Below are positions 1 to 9,044 of a DNA stretch of 64,000 bases, in pieces. The first letter of the stretch is position 1. Every line of letters starts with the position of its first letter. The stretch spans positions 372,001-436,000 of the forward strand of contig NZ_DASZBU010000015.1 in NCBI RefSeq assembly GCF_035943815.1, given 5' to 3'. Origin of the DNA: Frateuria_A sp035943815. GTDB lineage: Bacteria; Pseudomonadota; Gammaproteobacteria; Xanthomonadales; Rhodanobacteraceae. The notes beneath the pieces were generated by a model. It was not told where the DNA came from. It did no database searches and worked only from the letters and a program-made list of their open reading frames with translations. The position numbers were made by a program, and so were the translations under genes.

Positions 1-149
1 CCTTCTGGTACGGTGCAAACATTTTTTTCCGCCATCCTGCTTGAGTACCCAGCGAGCGAGCGGTGCTTGGCTGATAAGGAAGCAAGCCTCCAGACAAACC
101 AGCCTGCCGCTGAGCACCAATGAGGCTTGTGCAAGCACGGGCTTTACAT

Positions 150-1727
150 TTAATCAGGTTTCGCCGGACCGACGACTTGCCCGTTGGCAGCTGATGTCAA
201 AGGCGCAGCAGGAACCGGCAACAACCGTGGCAAATAGACATGCCGCTGTTGCACCTTCGATGAAAATACGTTGAGTCGGTTTTGACTCAGCAGCCGAGTG
301 AGTTCTCGACGTTTCCCCATGGACCAATTGCACACCGGCAACTCGGGCACGCAGGCGGCGGCATGCGCGGGATCTTTGGCGAGATCGTCGATCTGATGAG
401 CCATCTGGACGTAATAGGCCCATAGGTAGGGCCGCATATGCCACGCATAAATCGACGTAGGGATCTGTGCCACGAGCAACACCAGACATCCGACCGCAGG
501 CGTCCATGTACCAATGGCATGCCACCCCGTGGAGGATTGAGGCGTTGCGCCAAGCGAGCCAGCCCACATGAGCAACAACGCGATCAGGTGGCCTCCATAG
601 AGCAAGACGTAGCGTGGTTGATTCAGATAGTCATTACCGGAAACTGGCACACGCCCTAGGATAATGCCGGCCACCCAACCGTATGAAAGCAACATCAGGC
701 ACACGGCGACGAAGGCTGGGCGATTGTATCTGCCACGAAATGCCATCCGCCAGAACCACAGATGTGCCAGAAGTAACACCAATCCCATGGCTATTTGCAT
801 AGCCAGCCAGGTCTCGGCGTGAAAGGACTCGAGCGGGCTCCGATAGAACACCGGCAATGTTAGCGGCAACACCGCCCACATCCACCACCCTTTGTCCCAA
901 AAGCGCTCGAGCAGTAATCCCAGATGAGAGGACAATGGAACTGGAGGTGTGCCGCCGACGATCGGCGCATAGGCATAGCCGATTCTGACCAGCACCGTGC
1001 ATACGATCATTACGACCAATAACTTCCAGGTCGATCGGCGTCGCTGTTCAGGATCTCGAAGCCACATTAGCAATAAGGCCGCTACTGCAGCGATGATGGC
1101 AATCAGAGCACTGTCATCACTACTGATGTCCAACACCAGTGTAACCAACGCCAGTGCAACATAACGCTGTTTTTGATGGGCATGCCACACCACCACCACG
1201 AACAGCAGGATGATCAGGCTGGTAACGTTTTCGAGCGCAACCAACGGCCATGTCCACGTGCCCGCGTCCGCATTCAGTGAAAGCAGCACCGCACAAATGG
1301 CGGCCCAAGCAAGACAGCGGTAGGCATCGCCGCGATCGTTGCATCGCTCCACCACAATGATTCGATAGAAAACAAGCCCGCAGGCGGCGGCAGCGAGAAC
1401 ACCAACCACAGCCCCGACAGCGAAATCTAAATCGAAATAACGCCATTCGAAGAGGAGTAGCATTTTGAACAACGGCTGTGCGTGATCCGCACCCGCGCGC
1501 TTCACGAAAAAGTCGCCGACCCCTAGGCTCCCATTGATCGCCTTCCGCAAGAATACGTCAAGAAAATACCACGCATCATCGCGAATGACAGGCGAAGATG
1601 CTCGCAGCACGAAATAGATAGCGTTGAGCAAGAGCAGGGCAGCCACGAGCCATGCAAACGCACGTGCGATGGCAGGCACAAACTGCTTAGAATTCAAGCC
1701 ACGCCTGGAATGATTTGTTAAGACCAC
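150..1727 (-). CDS. Polytopic membrane protein of the O-antigen locus, function unknown
   Basis: A 525-residue protein with about ten or more hydrophobic segments: an N-terminal anchor near residues 25-45, then repeated stretches of L/V/A/I. It ends in a soluble tail of about 100 residues. An early acidic motif (RDDAW, about residue 50) sits just after the first membrane segment, where GT-C-type glycosyltransferases and related polymer-modifying membrane enzymes keep acidic residues. That resemblance is only suggestive. It is the last gene of the minus-strand polysaccharide operon, 27 bp after the methyltransferase gene. Base composition is clearly lower in GC than in the housekeeping genes to the right, as is common for O-antigen genes gained by transfer. 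I do not recognise a precise family. Confidence 0.75.
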   Translation of the reverse strand: MVLTNHSRRGLNSKQFVPAIARAFAWLVAALLLLNAIYFVLRASSPVIRDDAWYFLDVFLRKAINGSLGVGDFFVKRAGADHAQPLFKMLLLFEWRYFDLDFAVGAVVGVLAAAACGLVFYRIIVVERCNDRGDAYRCLAWAAICAVLLSLNADAGTWTWPLVALENVTSLIILLFVVVVWHAHQKQRYVALALVTLVLDISSDDSALIAIIAAVAALLLMWLRDPEQRRRSTWKLLVVMIVCTVLVRIGYAYAPIVGGTPPVPLSSHLGLLLERFWDKGWWMWAVLPLTLPVFYRSPLESFHAETWLAMQIAMGLVLLLAHLWFWRMAFRGRYNRPAFVAVCLMLLSYGWVAGIILGRVPVSGNDYLNQPRYVLLYGGHLIALLLMWAGSLGATPQSSTGWHAIGTWTPAVGCLVLLVAQIPTSIYAWHMRPYLWAYYVQMAHQIDDLAKDPAHAAACVPELPVCNWSMGKRRELTRLLSQNRLNVFSSKVQQRHVYLPRLLPVPAAPLTSAANGQVVGPAKPD

Positions 1728-1754
1728 GTACGCTCCTTAAAATGCCAACGAAGG

Positions 1755-2708
1755 CTATCGGCGCAGGAACTTAAGGAGTTTCCTTTCGGCCGTGCTCAAG
1801 GCAAACATTCTTTTCAATTCACGATCCAAACCCAGCGCCCAGTGGGTTCTGGCCAGGTATTCCTCCTGGTAATAGGAGGAGCGCGCAGCCTCAAACGCCG
1901 CCTGAAACATCAACCCCGACTCCTCCAAAAACGCCTTGTTTTCCCCCAGTGGCTGATAGATTCGATGCGCGAAATCCGACACATCAGCAACTGGCTTGAA
2001 TTCCGCGATGAATGCGTAGCTTTTGCCGGGAATCGCGTTGACCACAAATCCATGAGGCTCAAAAATCTTTGCGATTCCGGGTAGCGAATATGAAACGATG
2101 TGGCCTCGATGCAGCGGATCGAGATACCCACGATCCTCTTTCAACACGTAATCTGGCATGCCAGTATTGAACAGCCAGAGGGAGCCGGCCGCGCTCACTC
2201 CAGCCAAACTCTTGGCTAAGCTACTCAGCATTTTCGGCGTAAGGTGCTCAATCACTTCGATACATACGCCCGCATCGAACGTCATGTCGAGTTCGGCCAC
2301 TTCGCCGACTCGATAGTTGGGATGTGTGGAATGCTCTTGCGGGGGGAACAGCTCGATTCCGTAAAATGACCCCGAACGTCCGGGAAATTGTTCACTCAAT
2401 CTGTCCAGCAAATACCCCGGACCAGTACCGACGTCCAAAAAAAGCTTTACCGGCCGCCTTGCATAAAGAATGGCCTCACCTGCGCGAACCAGCGCGGCGC
2501 CGTTAGCGCGCTCACGAGCAGCTCGCAGTTCTTCCTGCCAATACGCTGCATCGTATATCCGGGTGCTCTTGCCGGCATCAATGTCATTGATGACGTCGCT
2601 AGCGATGTGCAGCGCACCGCAAGCACCACATTGCATGTAGTCATAGCCATCGATCGTTTCATAGAACGACGACGTTCCGGAATCGCACACCGGGCAGTCT
2701 GTTTTCAT
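1755..2708 (-). CDS. Class I SAM-dependent methyltransferase with N-terminal zinc ribbon
   Basis: A 317-residue protein. The N terminus carries two CxxC pairs (CPVC near residue 5, CGAC near residue 25), as in sugar C-methyltransferase-type proteins that begin with a small zinc-binding domain. A Rossmann SAM-binding motif follows (LDVGTGPGYLL, about residue 95), then an acidic ICIEVIEHLT-like segment. The start is set at the ATG at 2708 because a GAAGGTGA Shine-Dalgarno sequence lies about 7 bases upstream; an in-frame start 39 bases earlier lacks one. Its place in the heptose/O-antigen operon suggests that it methylates a sugar nucleotide or the glycan. The substrate is unknown. Confidence 0.85.
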   Translation of the reverse strand: MKTDCPVCDSGTSSFYETIDGYDYMQCGACGALHIASDVINDIDAGKSTRIYDAAYWQEELRAARERANGAALVRAGEAILYARRPVKLFLDVGTGPGYLLDRLSEQFPGRSGSFYGIELFPPQEHSTHPNYRVGEVAELDMTFDAGVCIEVIEHLTPKMLSSLAKSLAGVSAAGSLWLFNTGMPDYVLKEDRGYLDPLHRGHIVSYSLPGIAKIFEPHGFVVNAIPGKSYAFIAEFKPVADVSDFAHRIYQPLGENKAFLEESGLMFQAAFEAARSSYYQEEYLARTHWALGLDRELKRMFALSTAERKLLKFLRR

Positions 2709-2785
2709 GCGGTCACCTTCAGGTTGCGATATCCCGTGGTCGGCCACTATCGAATAGCATCACTCCGCTGCGCCAGCTTACCCCG

Positions 2786-3379
2786 TTACCCTGCCCTCCC
2801 CCGCACCTTCATGTAGTTGACCACGTCGACAAACGGCTCCGGCTTGCCTGGGTCAACCAGGAAACCCCTCGGCACGCCTGCCTTCGTGGCGGCAAGCAGG
2901 TCACTCTCCTTGTCGCCCACCATCACCGATTCTCCGGCCGCGAGGTAAAAACGCGCGATAGCCGCCAGGAACAGGCCGGGGGCCGGCTTACGGCAGTTGC
3001 ACTCGCAGCGCAGATCATCCGATCCGGCCATTGGGTGGTGCGGGCAATGGAACGTGGCGAGGATAGCCACGCCGCGCTCGGCAAACTCACGGTGCATCCA
3101 TCGGGTGTAGTCGAGAAACTCCGCCTCGCTGTAGTAACCGCGGGCGATACCCGCCTGGTTGGTGACCACGACCAGGGCATAACCGGCGTCGCGCGCCGTC
3201 GCGCAGAGCTCGAAGATGCCCGGCACCCAATCGGTTTGCGCTGCCGTGTGCACGTAGCCGTGGTTGACGTTGATAACGCCGTCGCGATCCAGGAACAGCG
3301 CTTTGCGCGGCGCAGGCACGGCCGCCAGCAGCTCGTCCGCACGGGGATCCAGATACGGCTGGGCGATTTCGCCCGCCAT
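2786..3379 (-). CDS. gmhB: D-glycero-D-manno-heptose 1,7-bisphosphate 7-phosphatase
   Basis: A HAD-superfamily phosphatase of 197 residues. The nucleophile motif DRDGVIN lies at residues 31-37 (Asp31 and Asp33). A zinc-binding cluster HCPHHP...RCECNCRKPAPG lies in the middle and a GDKESDL motif IV near residue 155, all hallmarks of GmhB. The enzyme removes the C7 phosphate of heptose 1,7-bisphosphate in the cytoplasm. The start codon overlaps the hddC stop (TAATG), so translation is coupled. It has about 25 more residues at the N terminus than the shortest family members. With HddA, GmhA and HddC beside it, the role is GDP-heptose synthesis for the O-antigen rather than (or besides) core heptose. 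Confidence 0.92.
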   Translation of the reverse strand: MAGEIAQPYLDPRADELLAAVPAPRKALFLDRDGVINVNHGYVHTAAQTDWVPGIFELCATARDAGYALVVVTNQAGIARGYYSEAEFLDYTRWMHREFAERGVAILATFHCPHHPMAGSDDLRCECNCRKPAPGLFLAAIARFYLAAGESVMVGDKESDLLAATKAGVPRGFLVDPGKPEPFVDVVNYMKVRGRAG

Positions 3380-4077
3380 TACGCGCTACCGAACAGGCTT
3401 TGCGCGCGCTGGTAGTCTTCCGGCACGCCGATGTCGATGAATCCGCTGGAGGCTTCGAAGCCGCAAACGCGCCCGGCCATCGTCAGCGGTGCGAGCACGC
3501 GCGTTTCGAAGGAGAACGCCGGCTCCGCTGGCAAGGCCCGGATGGCGGCGGCCGTCAGGTAGTAGCTGCCGGCATTGATGTAGCCGGGGCCGCTCTCGCC
3601 CTTCTCCCGGAAACCGGAGATGCGTGCCCCTTCGCGGATCACGGCGCCGTAGCGCGCCACGTCCGCCACCTGGGCAAGTGCCATGCCTAGGTCGGCGCCG
3701 GCATGCACGGTGGCCTGCTCCAGCGCGCGCAGGTCGTAACGCAGGAAGGTGTCGCCATTGAGCACATGCGCCGAATCTCCCTGCAGCATGCCGCAGGCCT
3801 GGCGCACGGCGCCGCCGGTGCCCAGCGGATGGGACTCGATGGAATAGTCCATCCGCATGCCGCACCATTCCCGCCCGATGCAATCGACCACGCGCTCCGC
3901 CAGGTAGCCGGCGGCCAGCACCACATGGCGCACCCCGTTCCCGGCCAGGTTATCGAGCAGCCACGCCAGAAACGGCCGTCCGGCGACCGGAGCCAGCGGC
4001 TTGGGGACATCGCTTACGACCGCCCGCAGACGGGTTCCCAGCCCCCCGACGAGGACGATGGCTTCCTCAGTCGCCAC
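3379..4077 (-). CDS. hddC: D-glycero-alpha-D-manno-heptose 1-phosphate guanylyltransferase
   Basis: A nucleotidyltransferase of 232 residues. The N-terminal signature LVGGLGTRLRAVVSDVPKPL (about residues 8-27) binds the nucleotide, LNGDTF (about residue 107) carries the metal-binding Asp, and GYINAGSYY follows. In this context it is HddC, which joins heptose 1-phosphate to GMP. The family alone would also allow a mannose-1-phosphate guanylyltransferase, but the flanking hddA, gmhA and gmhB decide the call. The start is a GTG that overlaps the end of gmhA by 11 bases. Confidence 0.88.
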   Translation of the reverse strand: MATEEAIVLVGGLGTRLRAVVSDVPKPLAPVAGRPFLAWLLDNLAGNGVRHVVLAAGYLAERVVDCIGREWCGMRMDYSIESHPLGTGGAVRQACGMLQGDSAHVLNGDTFLRYDLRALEQATVHAGADLGMALAQVADVARYGAVIREGARISGFREKGESGPGYINAGSYYLTAAAIRALPAEPAFSFETRVLAPLTMAGRVCGFEASSGFIDIGVPEDYQRAQSLFGSA

Positions 4078-4663
4078 GCGGGAACATCTCGGCCTCGATC
4101 AGCGCGCACAGCAGGTGGCCCAACGCTTCGTGGCCTTCCTGGATGCGCGGCGTCTCGCCGGACGGCACGCGGAAGCAAAGGTCGCACAGTTCGACCATCT
4201 GTCCGCCGCCCTGACCAGTGAAACCTATGACCACCATGCGCTTCGCGCGTGCGGCCTCGATGGCGCGAACTATGTTGCGCGAATTGCCCGAGGTGGAAAT
4301 GGCGACCAGCACGTCGCCTTCTTGCCCCAGCGCCTCGACTTGGCGGGCGAAGACGTAGTCGTAGCCGTAATCGTTGCCGATGGCGGTGAGGATGCTGGTG
4401 TCGGTGGTCAGGGCAATGGCCGGCAGGCCGGGGCGATCGTAATAGAACCGGCTGACGAGTTCCCCCGCCCAGTGCTGGGCATCGGCGGCGCTGCCACCGT
4501 TACCTGCGAAGAGCAGCTTATGGCCACTACGCAGTGCGGCCACCGATTGGCCGACGGCTTTGGCCATCAACTCGTGCAGCTGCGCATCCCGTGACATTTC
4601 GGTCAGCAGCTTGATCGATTTGTCGAACTCGGCCTCGAACATGGCCTTTACATGATTCGCCAT
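4067..4663 (-). CDS. gmhA: Sedoheptulose 7-phosphate isomerase
   Basis: A SIS-domain isomerase of 198 residues, close to the usual GmhA length of about 192. It has the conserved GNGGSAADAQHWAGELVSR segment (about residues 52-70), AISTSGNS (about 118) and a C-terminal EGHEALGHLLCALIE helix. It converts sedoheptulose 7-phosphate to D-glycero-D-manno-heptose 7-phosphate, the first committed step. The ATG at 4663 was chosen because AAGGAG lies 7 bases upstream and the protein then begins like its family. A longer in-frame reading to 4759 has no such support. It overlaps the 3' end of hddA by 16 bases. Confidence 0.93.
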   Translation of the reverse strand: MANHVKAMFEAEFDKSIKLLTEMSRDAQLHELMAKAVGQSVAALRSGHKLLFAGNGGSAADAQHWAGELVSRFYYDRPGLPAIALTTDTSILTAIGNDYGYDYVFARQVEALGQEGDVLVAISTSGNSRNIVRAIEAARAKRMVVIGFTGQGGGQMVELCDLCFRVPSGETPRIQEGHEALGHLLCALIEAEMFPRGD

Positions 4664-5676
4664 GAAGTGGCTCCTTGTTGCGTGAAATGGAAATCCAGCA
4701 GCCGCCCACCGTGTGCGGCGAGCGCGCGGGTCAAGCCGATGCGCTTTTCCGGCTTGCACATGAAGATCATGAAGCCGCCGCCGCCTGCGCCGGAAACCTT
4801 GGCCGCATGGGCACCGTTGGCGAAGGCCAGCTGCTCCACCTCCTCAATCAGCGGATTGGAGATAGAGCTGGCCATGTTCTTCTTCGCCACCCAGCCTGCC
4901 TGCAGTGTGCGGGCCAGGCGATCGAGGTCGCCGCGCAGCACGCACTCCTTCATCTCCACCGCTTCCTGCTTGAGGCTGTGCATGGCGTCGATGGAGGACT
5001 GCTTGCCCTCCGTGACGTTCTTCGCCTGCTGGTCGATGATGTCCGCCGAAGCGCGCGACACGCCGGTGAAATAGAGGACGATGGAAGCCTCCAGTTCGGA
5101 CCACACCCAGTCCTTCACACGCAAGGGGTTCACGATGACCCGGTTGCCCGCGTAGAACTCCATGAAATTGAAGCCGCCGAACGTTGCGGCGTACTGATCC
5201 TGCTTGCCGCCGGCCAGCTTGAGATCGCTGCGTTCTATCTCATAGGCGAGGTTGGCGACTTCGTACTCGCCCAGGGGCAGCGAGTAGTACTCCACGAACG
5301 CCTGTACCAGGGCCACTACCATCGTCGAGGACGAGCCCAAGCCAGATCCCGGCGGGGCATCCGAGAAGGTCTGCACCTTCAGCGGGCGCGCCTGGCCTGA
5401 AAGGAAGTCACGGCAAACGCGCGCGTGCACTCCTTTCAGCAATTGCAGCGCCCCACCCTGGGTCGGTATGACGTCACAATCGTGAACCTCGGAGACCCCG
5501 ACATCCAGCGCTGCGAACTCGCACTGCCCGGATTCGGAGGGAGAGAGCATGGCGTACGCGTATTTGTCGATGGTGGCATTCATGACATGACCACCATAGA
5601 CGTCACAGTATGGCGACACGTCCGTGCCGCCCCCCGCCAGCCCCAAGCGTAGCGGCGCGCGCGCACGAACGATCAT
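4648..5676 (-). CDS. hddA: D-glycero-alpha-D-manno-heptose 7-phosphate kinase
   Basis: A GHMP-family kinase of 342 residues. It has an N-terminal RAPLRLGLAGGGTDV, the ATP-binding PPGSGLGSSSTM glycine-rich loop (about residues 107-118) and a C-terminal KVSGAGGGGFMIF motif. It phosphorylates heptose 7-phosphate at C1 in the alpha configuration, which commits the pathway to GDP- rather than ADP-heptose. The start overlaps the stop of the giant transferase gene upstream (ATGA). Together with gmhA, hddC and gmhB this forms a complete four-step GDP-heptose set in one operon. Confidence 0.92.
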   Translation of the reverse strand: MIVRARAPLRLGLAGGGTDVSPYCDVYGGHVMNATIDKYAYAMLSPSESGQCEFAALDVGVSEVHDCDVIPTQGGALQLLKGVHARVCRDFLSGQARPLKVQTFSDAPPGSGLGSSSTMVVALVQAFVEYYSLPLGEYEVANLAYEIERSDLKLAGGKQDQYAATFGGFNFMEFYAGNRVIVNPLRVKDWVWSELEASIVLYFTGVSRASADIIDQQAKNVTEGKQSSIDAMHSLKQEAVEMKECVLRGDLDRLARTLQAGWVAKKNMASSISNPLIEEVEQLAFANGAHAAKVSGAGGGGFMIFMCKPEKRIGLTRALAAHGGRLLDFHFTQQGATSWRIM

Positions 5677-8600
5677 CGAACAACCCCAAAACCGAAGATT
5701 TCCGCCAGAGCGGTACGCATGGATTGCCGGGAGAAGCGCAGCTCGGCATAGCGGCTGGACGCAACAGACAGCCTACGCCATGCACTGTCATCCACCAGCA
5801 GCTCTTGAATCGCGTTGGCAATGCTCTGGGCGTCATCCGCCACACGGGCCACTTGCTCAAGACCATCCAATCCCTGTGCGCCAATGCCGGTGGTCACGAG
5901 AGGGAGCCCCTGCTGCAGCGCTTCCACCACCTTGGACTTGATGCCCGCGCCGAAGCGCAGCGGAACCACAGCCACCCTGCAACGGCGATAGAAGTCCTGC
6001 AACACGGCATCTTCCACATAACCGGTCACGACCACGTGCTCCGAAGCCAGCGCCAGCACCTTGTGGTTAGGGTTGGATCCAACCAGATAAAGTCGGGTGG
6101 CGGGATCCGCTTCGATCAACCGCGGGAGGATTTCCTCTACCAGCCAGATGGCCGCGTCGACATTCGGGGGATGTCCAAACCCAGCTACGAACAGGATTCC
6201 GGAACGCTCCTTCGGGTCGTCGTATCCGTGAGTTCCGAAACGGTCAAAACAATATGCCTGCACTTGGCGACAGGCGGTGGCGGGCGCCAAATGGGCAACC
6301 TCCGCGACTTCGTCGCTCGTCGGGTACAGAACAAGATCGGACTTGTTCCACAAGTCACGTTCCATCTTCTCGAACTCATCTGCCTTGGCCAAGTGGGCAT
6401 CGTCCCCACTTAGCTCATGCTGCTTGCGCAAACGAGCAAAATGCATGTCGTGCCCGTAGTACACCACTCGGGCCCGAGGGACGTATTTCTTAATTGCATC
6501 GATGAAATGTACCGAAACATGCGGGCGGCTAAGCAGCACATGATCGATTTGACTGCCGAATTCCTGCAGATAACGCTCGAACCCATTCAACCAGGCCGAA
6601 CCGTATATCACCTCGACACCCATCGCCTGCAGCGGTGGCGTATAGACCGGGTCGAGCCAGAGGTTTTCCGGCCAGAACTTGACGGAGTTACCGAGGTCGC
6701 ACAACCCCTGCAGGAACTGCATCATGGTCCGCGAACCTGCGTCGCGATCCGGCTGCGGCACGTAGTGGTCCACGACCAGCACGACAGGTTTCCCGCGGCT
6801 ACGCTCGCGGGCACGAAATACGTTCTGCGCGTTCGGATACTGCCCAGCCAGATCCCCTTGCCAACGCTGCAAGAATTTCTTTTGGTTCTCGAGCTGGTAA
6901 GCCTTTATGCCACTGTTTTCGTCAGTGCCGTGCGAGATGCCCTCGTAGTGGACTACTTTCGAAAAAGGGGTGTAGTACACCTTCTTGCCCGCAGCACGCA
7001 CCTTGAAGGCCAGATCTGAATCTTCGCAATAGGCAGGGGCGAAAATCTCGTCGAAGGCGCCGACTTCTTCGAACAACGCTTTGCGTATTAGCAGGGAGGC
7101 ACCGGAGCAATAATCGGCCTCATGCACATAGTTGAATTGCGGATCCTCGGGATCGGCCAGCCGGCCGAAATTCCAGCCGCTCGCATCGGCCCAGATGATG
7201 CCGCCCGCTTCCTGCAGTCGACCATCGGGATAAACCAGCTTGGACCCCACCATGCCGCAGTCATCGAAACGTTCGAACACGTCGAGCATTGCATCCAGCC
7301 AGCCAGCGGTCACTTCGGTATCGTTGTTCAGGAAGTAAAGAAACTCCCCCTTGGCACTGCTTGCCGCGCGGTTGCAGGAACGTATGAAACCGAGATTTTC
7401 CGGGTTTACTTCGTAACGCAGCCCCGGGACTTCAGCAAGCGCATGAATATCCGTGTCGCCCGAGCAGTCCTCGGCCACGATCACTTCGATTCCCACCGGG
7501 GGCATGTGAACCATGATCGAGCGCAGGCAGGCGGCGGTGTAATCCAGGCGGCCATACGTAGGGATGATGATGGAAACAAGGGGCTGGGCCGTTTCCGGAA
7601 AGGCGAGGCCCTGAACCATTTCGGCTGCTTGCGCCGAAGTCACCGGGAAGTGCAGGACGGGAGCTGCAGGCGATCGTTCGCCCTTGCGCATCAGCCAGGC
7701 CTTTACCGGCTTCTTCAAGGGCTGCAGCACGCTTACCCCATTCAGATTGGAACGGCGCAGCGAGTGTGCAACGGAAACCCAATCGCCGCGTAGCAACCGG
7801 CCAATGAAGCGCAACGGCCGGGTGATTTTCCAGGATATGGAATGGGTCAGCGTTTCATGCTGGCTGCGAAGCCGCTCGATTTCCCGTTCGATATCCGTGG
7901 CCCGCCTTTCCATTTCCACCTTTTCCAGTTCCATCCCTGCTAGCTGGCGGATCTTAGCTTCAGTCCGAATGTTGGCCAACTCAAGTTGCTGGTGGGCTTC
8001 GCTCAACTCGACACCCAAACTGCTGGCCAAGACCTCCGCCTGCTGGCGTGCCCCCCTCGCTTGGTCGACTTGTTGCCGCGCTTCGCCGAGCTCGGCATCA
8101 AGGCCCTTCGCCCAGGTAACCGCCTCGGCGTGCTCACCCTGAAGCTCACCGACGCGTTGACGGGCAACCAACAACTCCTTGTCGAGCCCCTGGGCCCAAG
8201 CCACCGTGCTGGCGTGCAGCTCGACCAAGGCACCATGCTCAGTCCGTAGCGCGGACAGCTCTCGATCGAGACCAACTGCCCACTTCGCCACCTCGCGATG
8301 ATGGGTGTAAAGATCCTCTGCCTCGGAAAACAGCACGGAAGGCCGCAGTTTTTCCAAGGCCACCTCAGGCAATCCGGCAACGGCAATGTAATAGACCGGG
8401 TCAGCCAGTGATGCAGTCCGCTCTACGACGTCCGAGCCGGTATCCGTGAGGGCTGCGTAATCCCGGCTGTTTGCGTCACCTTGCATGTCGAATATGGATG
8501 ACCCGACGGCAAGTCTTTGCCCGAAGTACCGTATGGAATCGAACTGCTCTCGCAGCACGGCGTCGAACTCGGCAAAATCAAGTTCCTTGACATGAAACTC

Positions 8601-9041
8601 GTTGTGGTGCCCGGCGAGTTCGGTATATACGACACGATTGGGGGACGATATGACCAGAAACCCGTCCTTGCGCAGAACACGCCTGATCTCCCGGAGCATC
8701 TCGCTGTGGCGATCGTGATGTTCGATGGTCTCGAAGGAAACAACCACGTCGACGCTGTCATCCGGCAACGGTATCTCTGCAGCGTTACCCACCTTGAATC
8801 CAAGGTTTGAGTACTTGCCGTATTGGGTAGCGGCGTGTTGAACGGCATCTTCCGAGATGTCCACACCCAGCACCGAGCGCCCAAAGCGCGCGAGTATCGC
8901 GCTGCCATAGCCTTCACCACACGCGATATCGAGTACGTCCTTGCCGGCGACAAGCGCGGTGCACCATGCATAGCGGTGCAGATGCTCGTGACGAATCTCC
9001 CCCAGCTCCGTCGGCACATAGCGCTCACCAGTGAACTTCAT
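5673..9041 (-). CDS. Multidomain O-antigen enzyme: methyltransferase, coiled coil, GT2 and GT4 glycosyltransferases
   Basis: An unusually large protein of 1122 residues. Residues about 1-200 are a class I methyltransferase (DIACGEGYGSAIL near residue 38, SFETIEHH near 105). About 240-400 is a heptad-rich, charged coiled coil with repeated EL..A..WA.GLD.EL units. About 485-720 is a GT2 domain (PLVSIIIPTYGR; NNDTE as the DXD-like metal motif). About 770-1115 resembles a GT4/GT-B transferase (FVAGFGHPPNVDAA near 950, then GAGIKSKVVEALQQGLPLV, which binds the nucleotide sugar). This arrangement fits a chain-assembling or chain-capping enzyme whose coiled coil may act as a spacer, as in the WbdA/WbdD systems. 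That role is inference. It lies 3 bp after wzt and overlaps hddA by ATGA. Confidence 0.9.
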   Translation of the reverse strand: MKFTGERYVPTELGEIRHEHLHRYAWCTALVAGKDVLDIACGEGYGSAILARFGRSVLGVDISEDAVQHAATQYGKYSNLGFKVGNAAEIPLPDDSVDVVVSFETIEHHDRHSEMLREIRRVLRKDGFLVISSPNRVVYTELAGHHNEFHVKELDFAEFDAVLREQFDSIRYFGQRLAVGSSIFDMQGDANSRDYAALTDTGSDVVERTASLADPVYYIAVAGLPEVALEKLRPSVLFSEAEDLYTHHREVAKWAVGLDRELSALRTEHGALVELHASTVAWAQGLDKELLVARQRVGELQGEHAEAVTWAKGLDAELGEARQQVDQARGARQQAEVLASSLGVELSEAHQQLELANIRTEAKIRQLAGMELEKVEMERRATDIEREIERLRSQHETLTHSISWKITRPLRFIGRLLRGDWVSVAHSLRRSNLNGVSVLQPLKKPVKAWLMRKGERSPAAPVLHFPVTSAQAAEMVQGLAFPETAQPLVSIIIPTYGRLDYTAACLRSIMVHMPPVGIEVIVAEDCSGDTDIHALAEVPGLRYEVNPENLGFIRSCNRAASSAKGEFLYFLNNDTEVTAGWLDAMLDVFERFDDCGMVGSKLVYPDGRLQEAGGIIWADASGWNFGRLADPEDPQFNYVHEADYCSGASLLIRKALFEEVGAFDEIFAPAYCEDSDLAFKVRAAGKKVYYTPFSKVVHYEGISHGTDENSGIKAYQLENQKKFLQRWQGDLAGQYPNAQNVFRARERSRGKPVVLVVDHYVPQPDRDAGSRTMMQFLQGLCDLGNSVKFWPENLWLDPVYTPPLQAMGVEVIYGSAWLNGFERYLQEFGSQIDHVLLSRPHVSVHFIDAIKKYVPRARVVYYGHDMHFARLRKQHELSGDDAHLAKADEFEKMERDLWNKSDLVLYPTSDEVAEVAHLAPATACRQVQAYCFDRFGTHGYDDPKERSGILFVAGFGHPPNVDAAIWLVEEILPRLIEADPATRLYLVGSNPNHKVLALASEHVVVTGYVEDAVLQDFYRRCRVAVVPLRFGAGIKSKVVEALQQGLPLVTTGIGAQGLDGLEQVARVADDAQSIANAIQELLVDDSAWRRLSVASSRYAELRFSRQSMRTALAEIFGFGVVR

Positions 9042-9044
9042 CGG

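Noticed and set aside
41..274. A 77-codon plus-strand open frame at the left edge
   Set aside because: It overlaps the 3' end of the membrane protein gene and resembles nothing.
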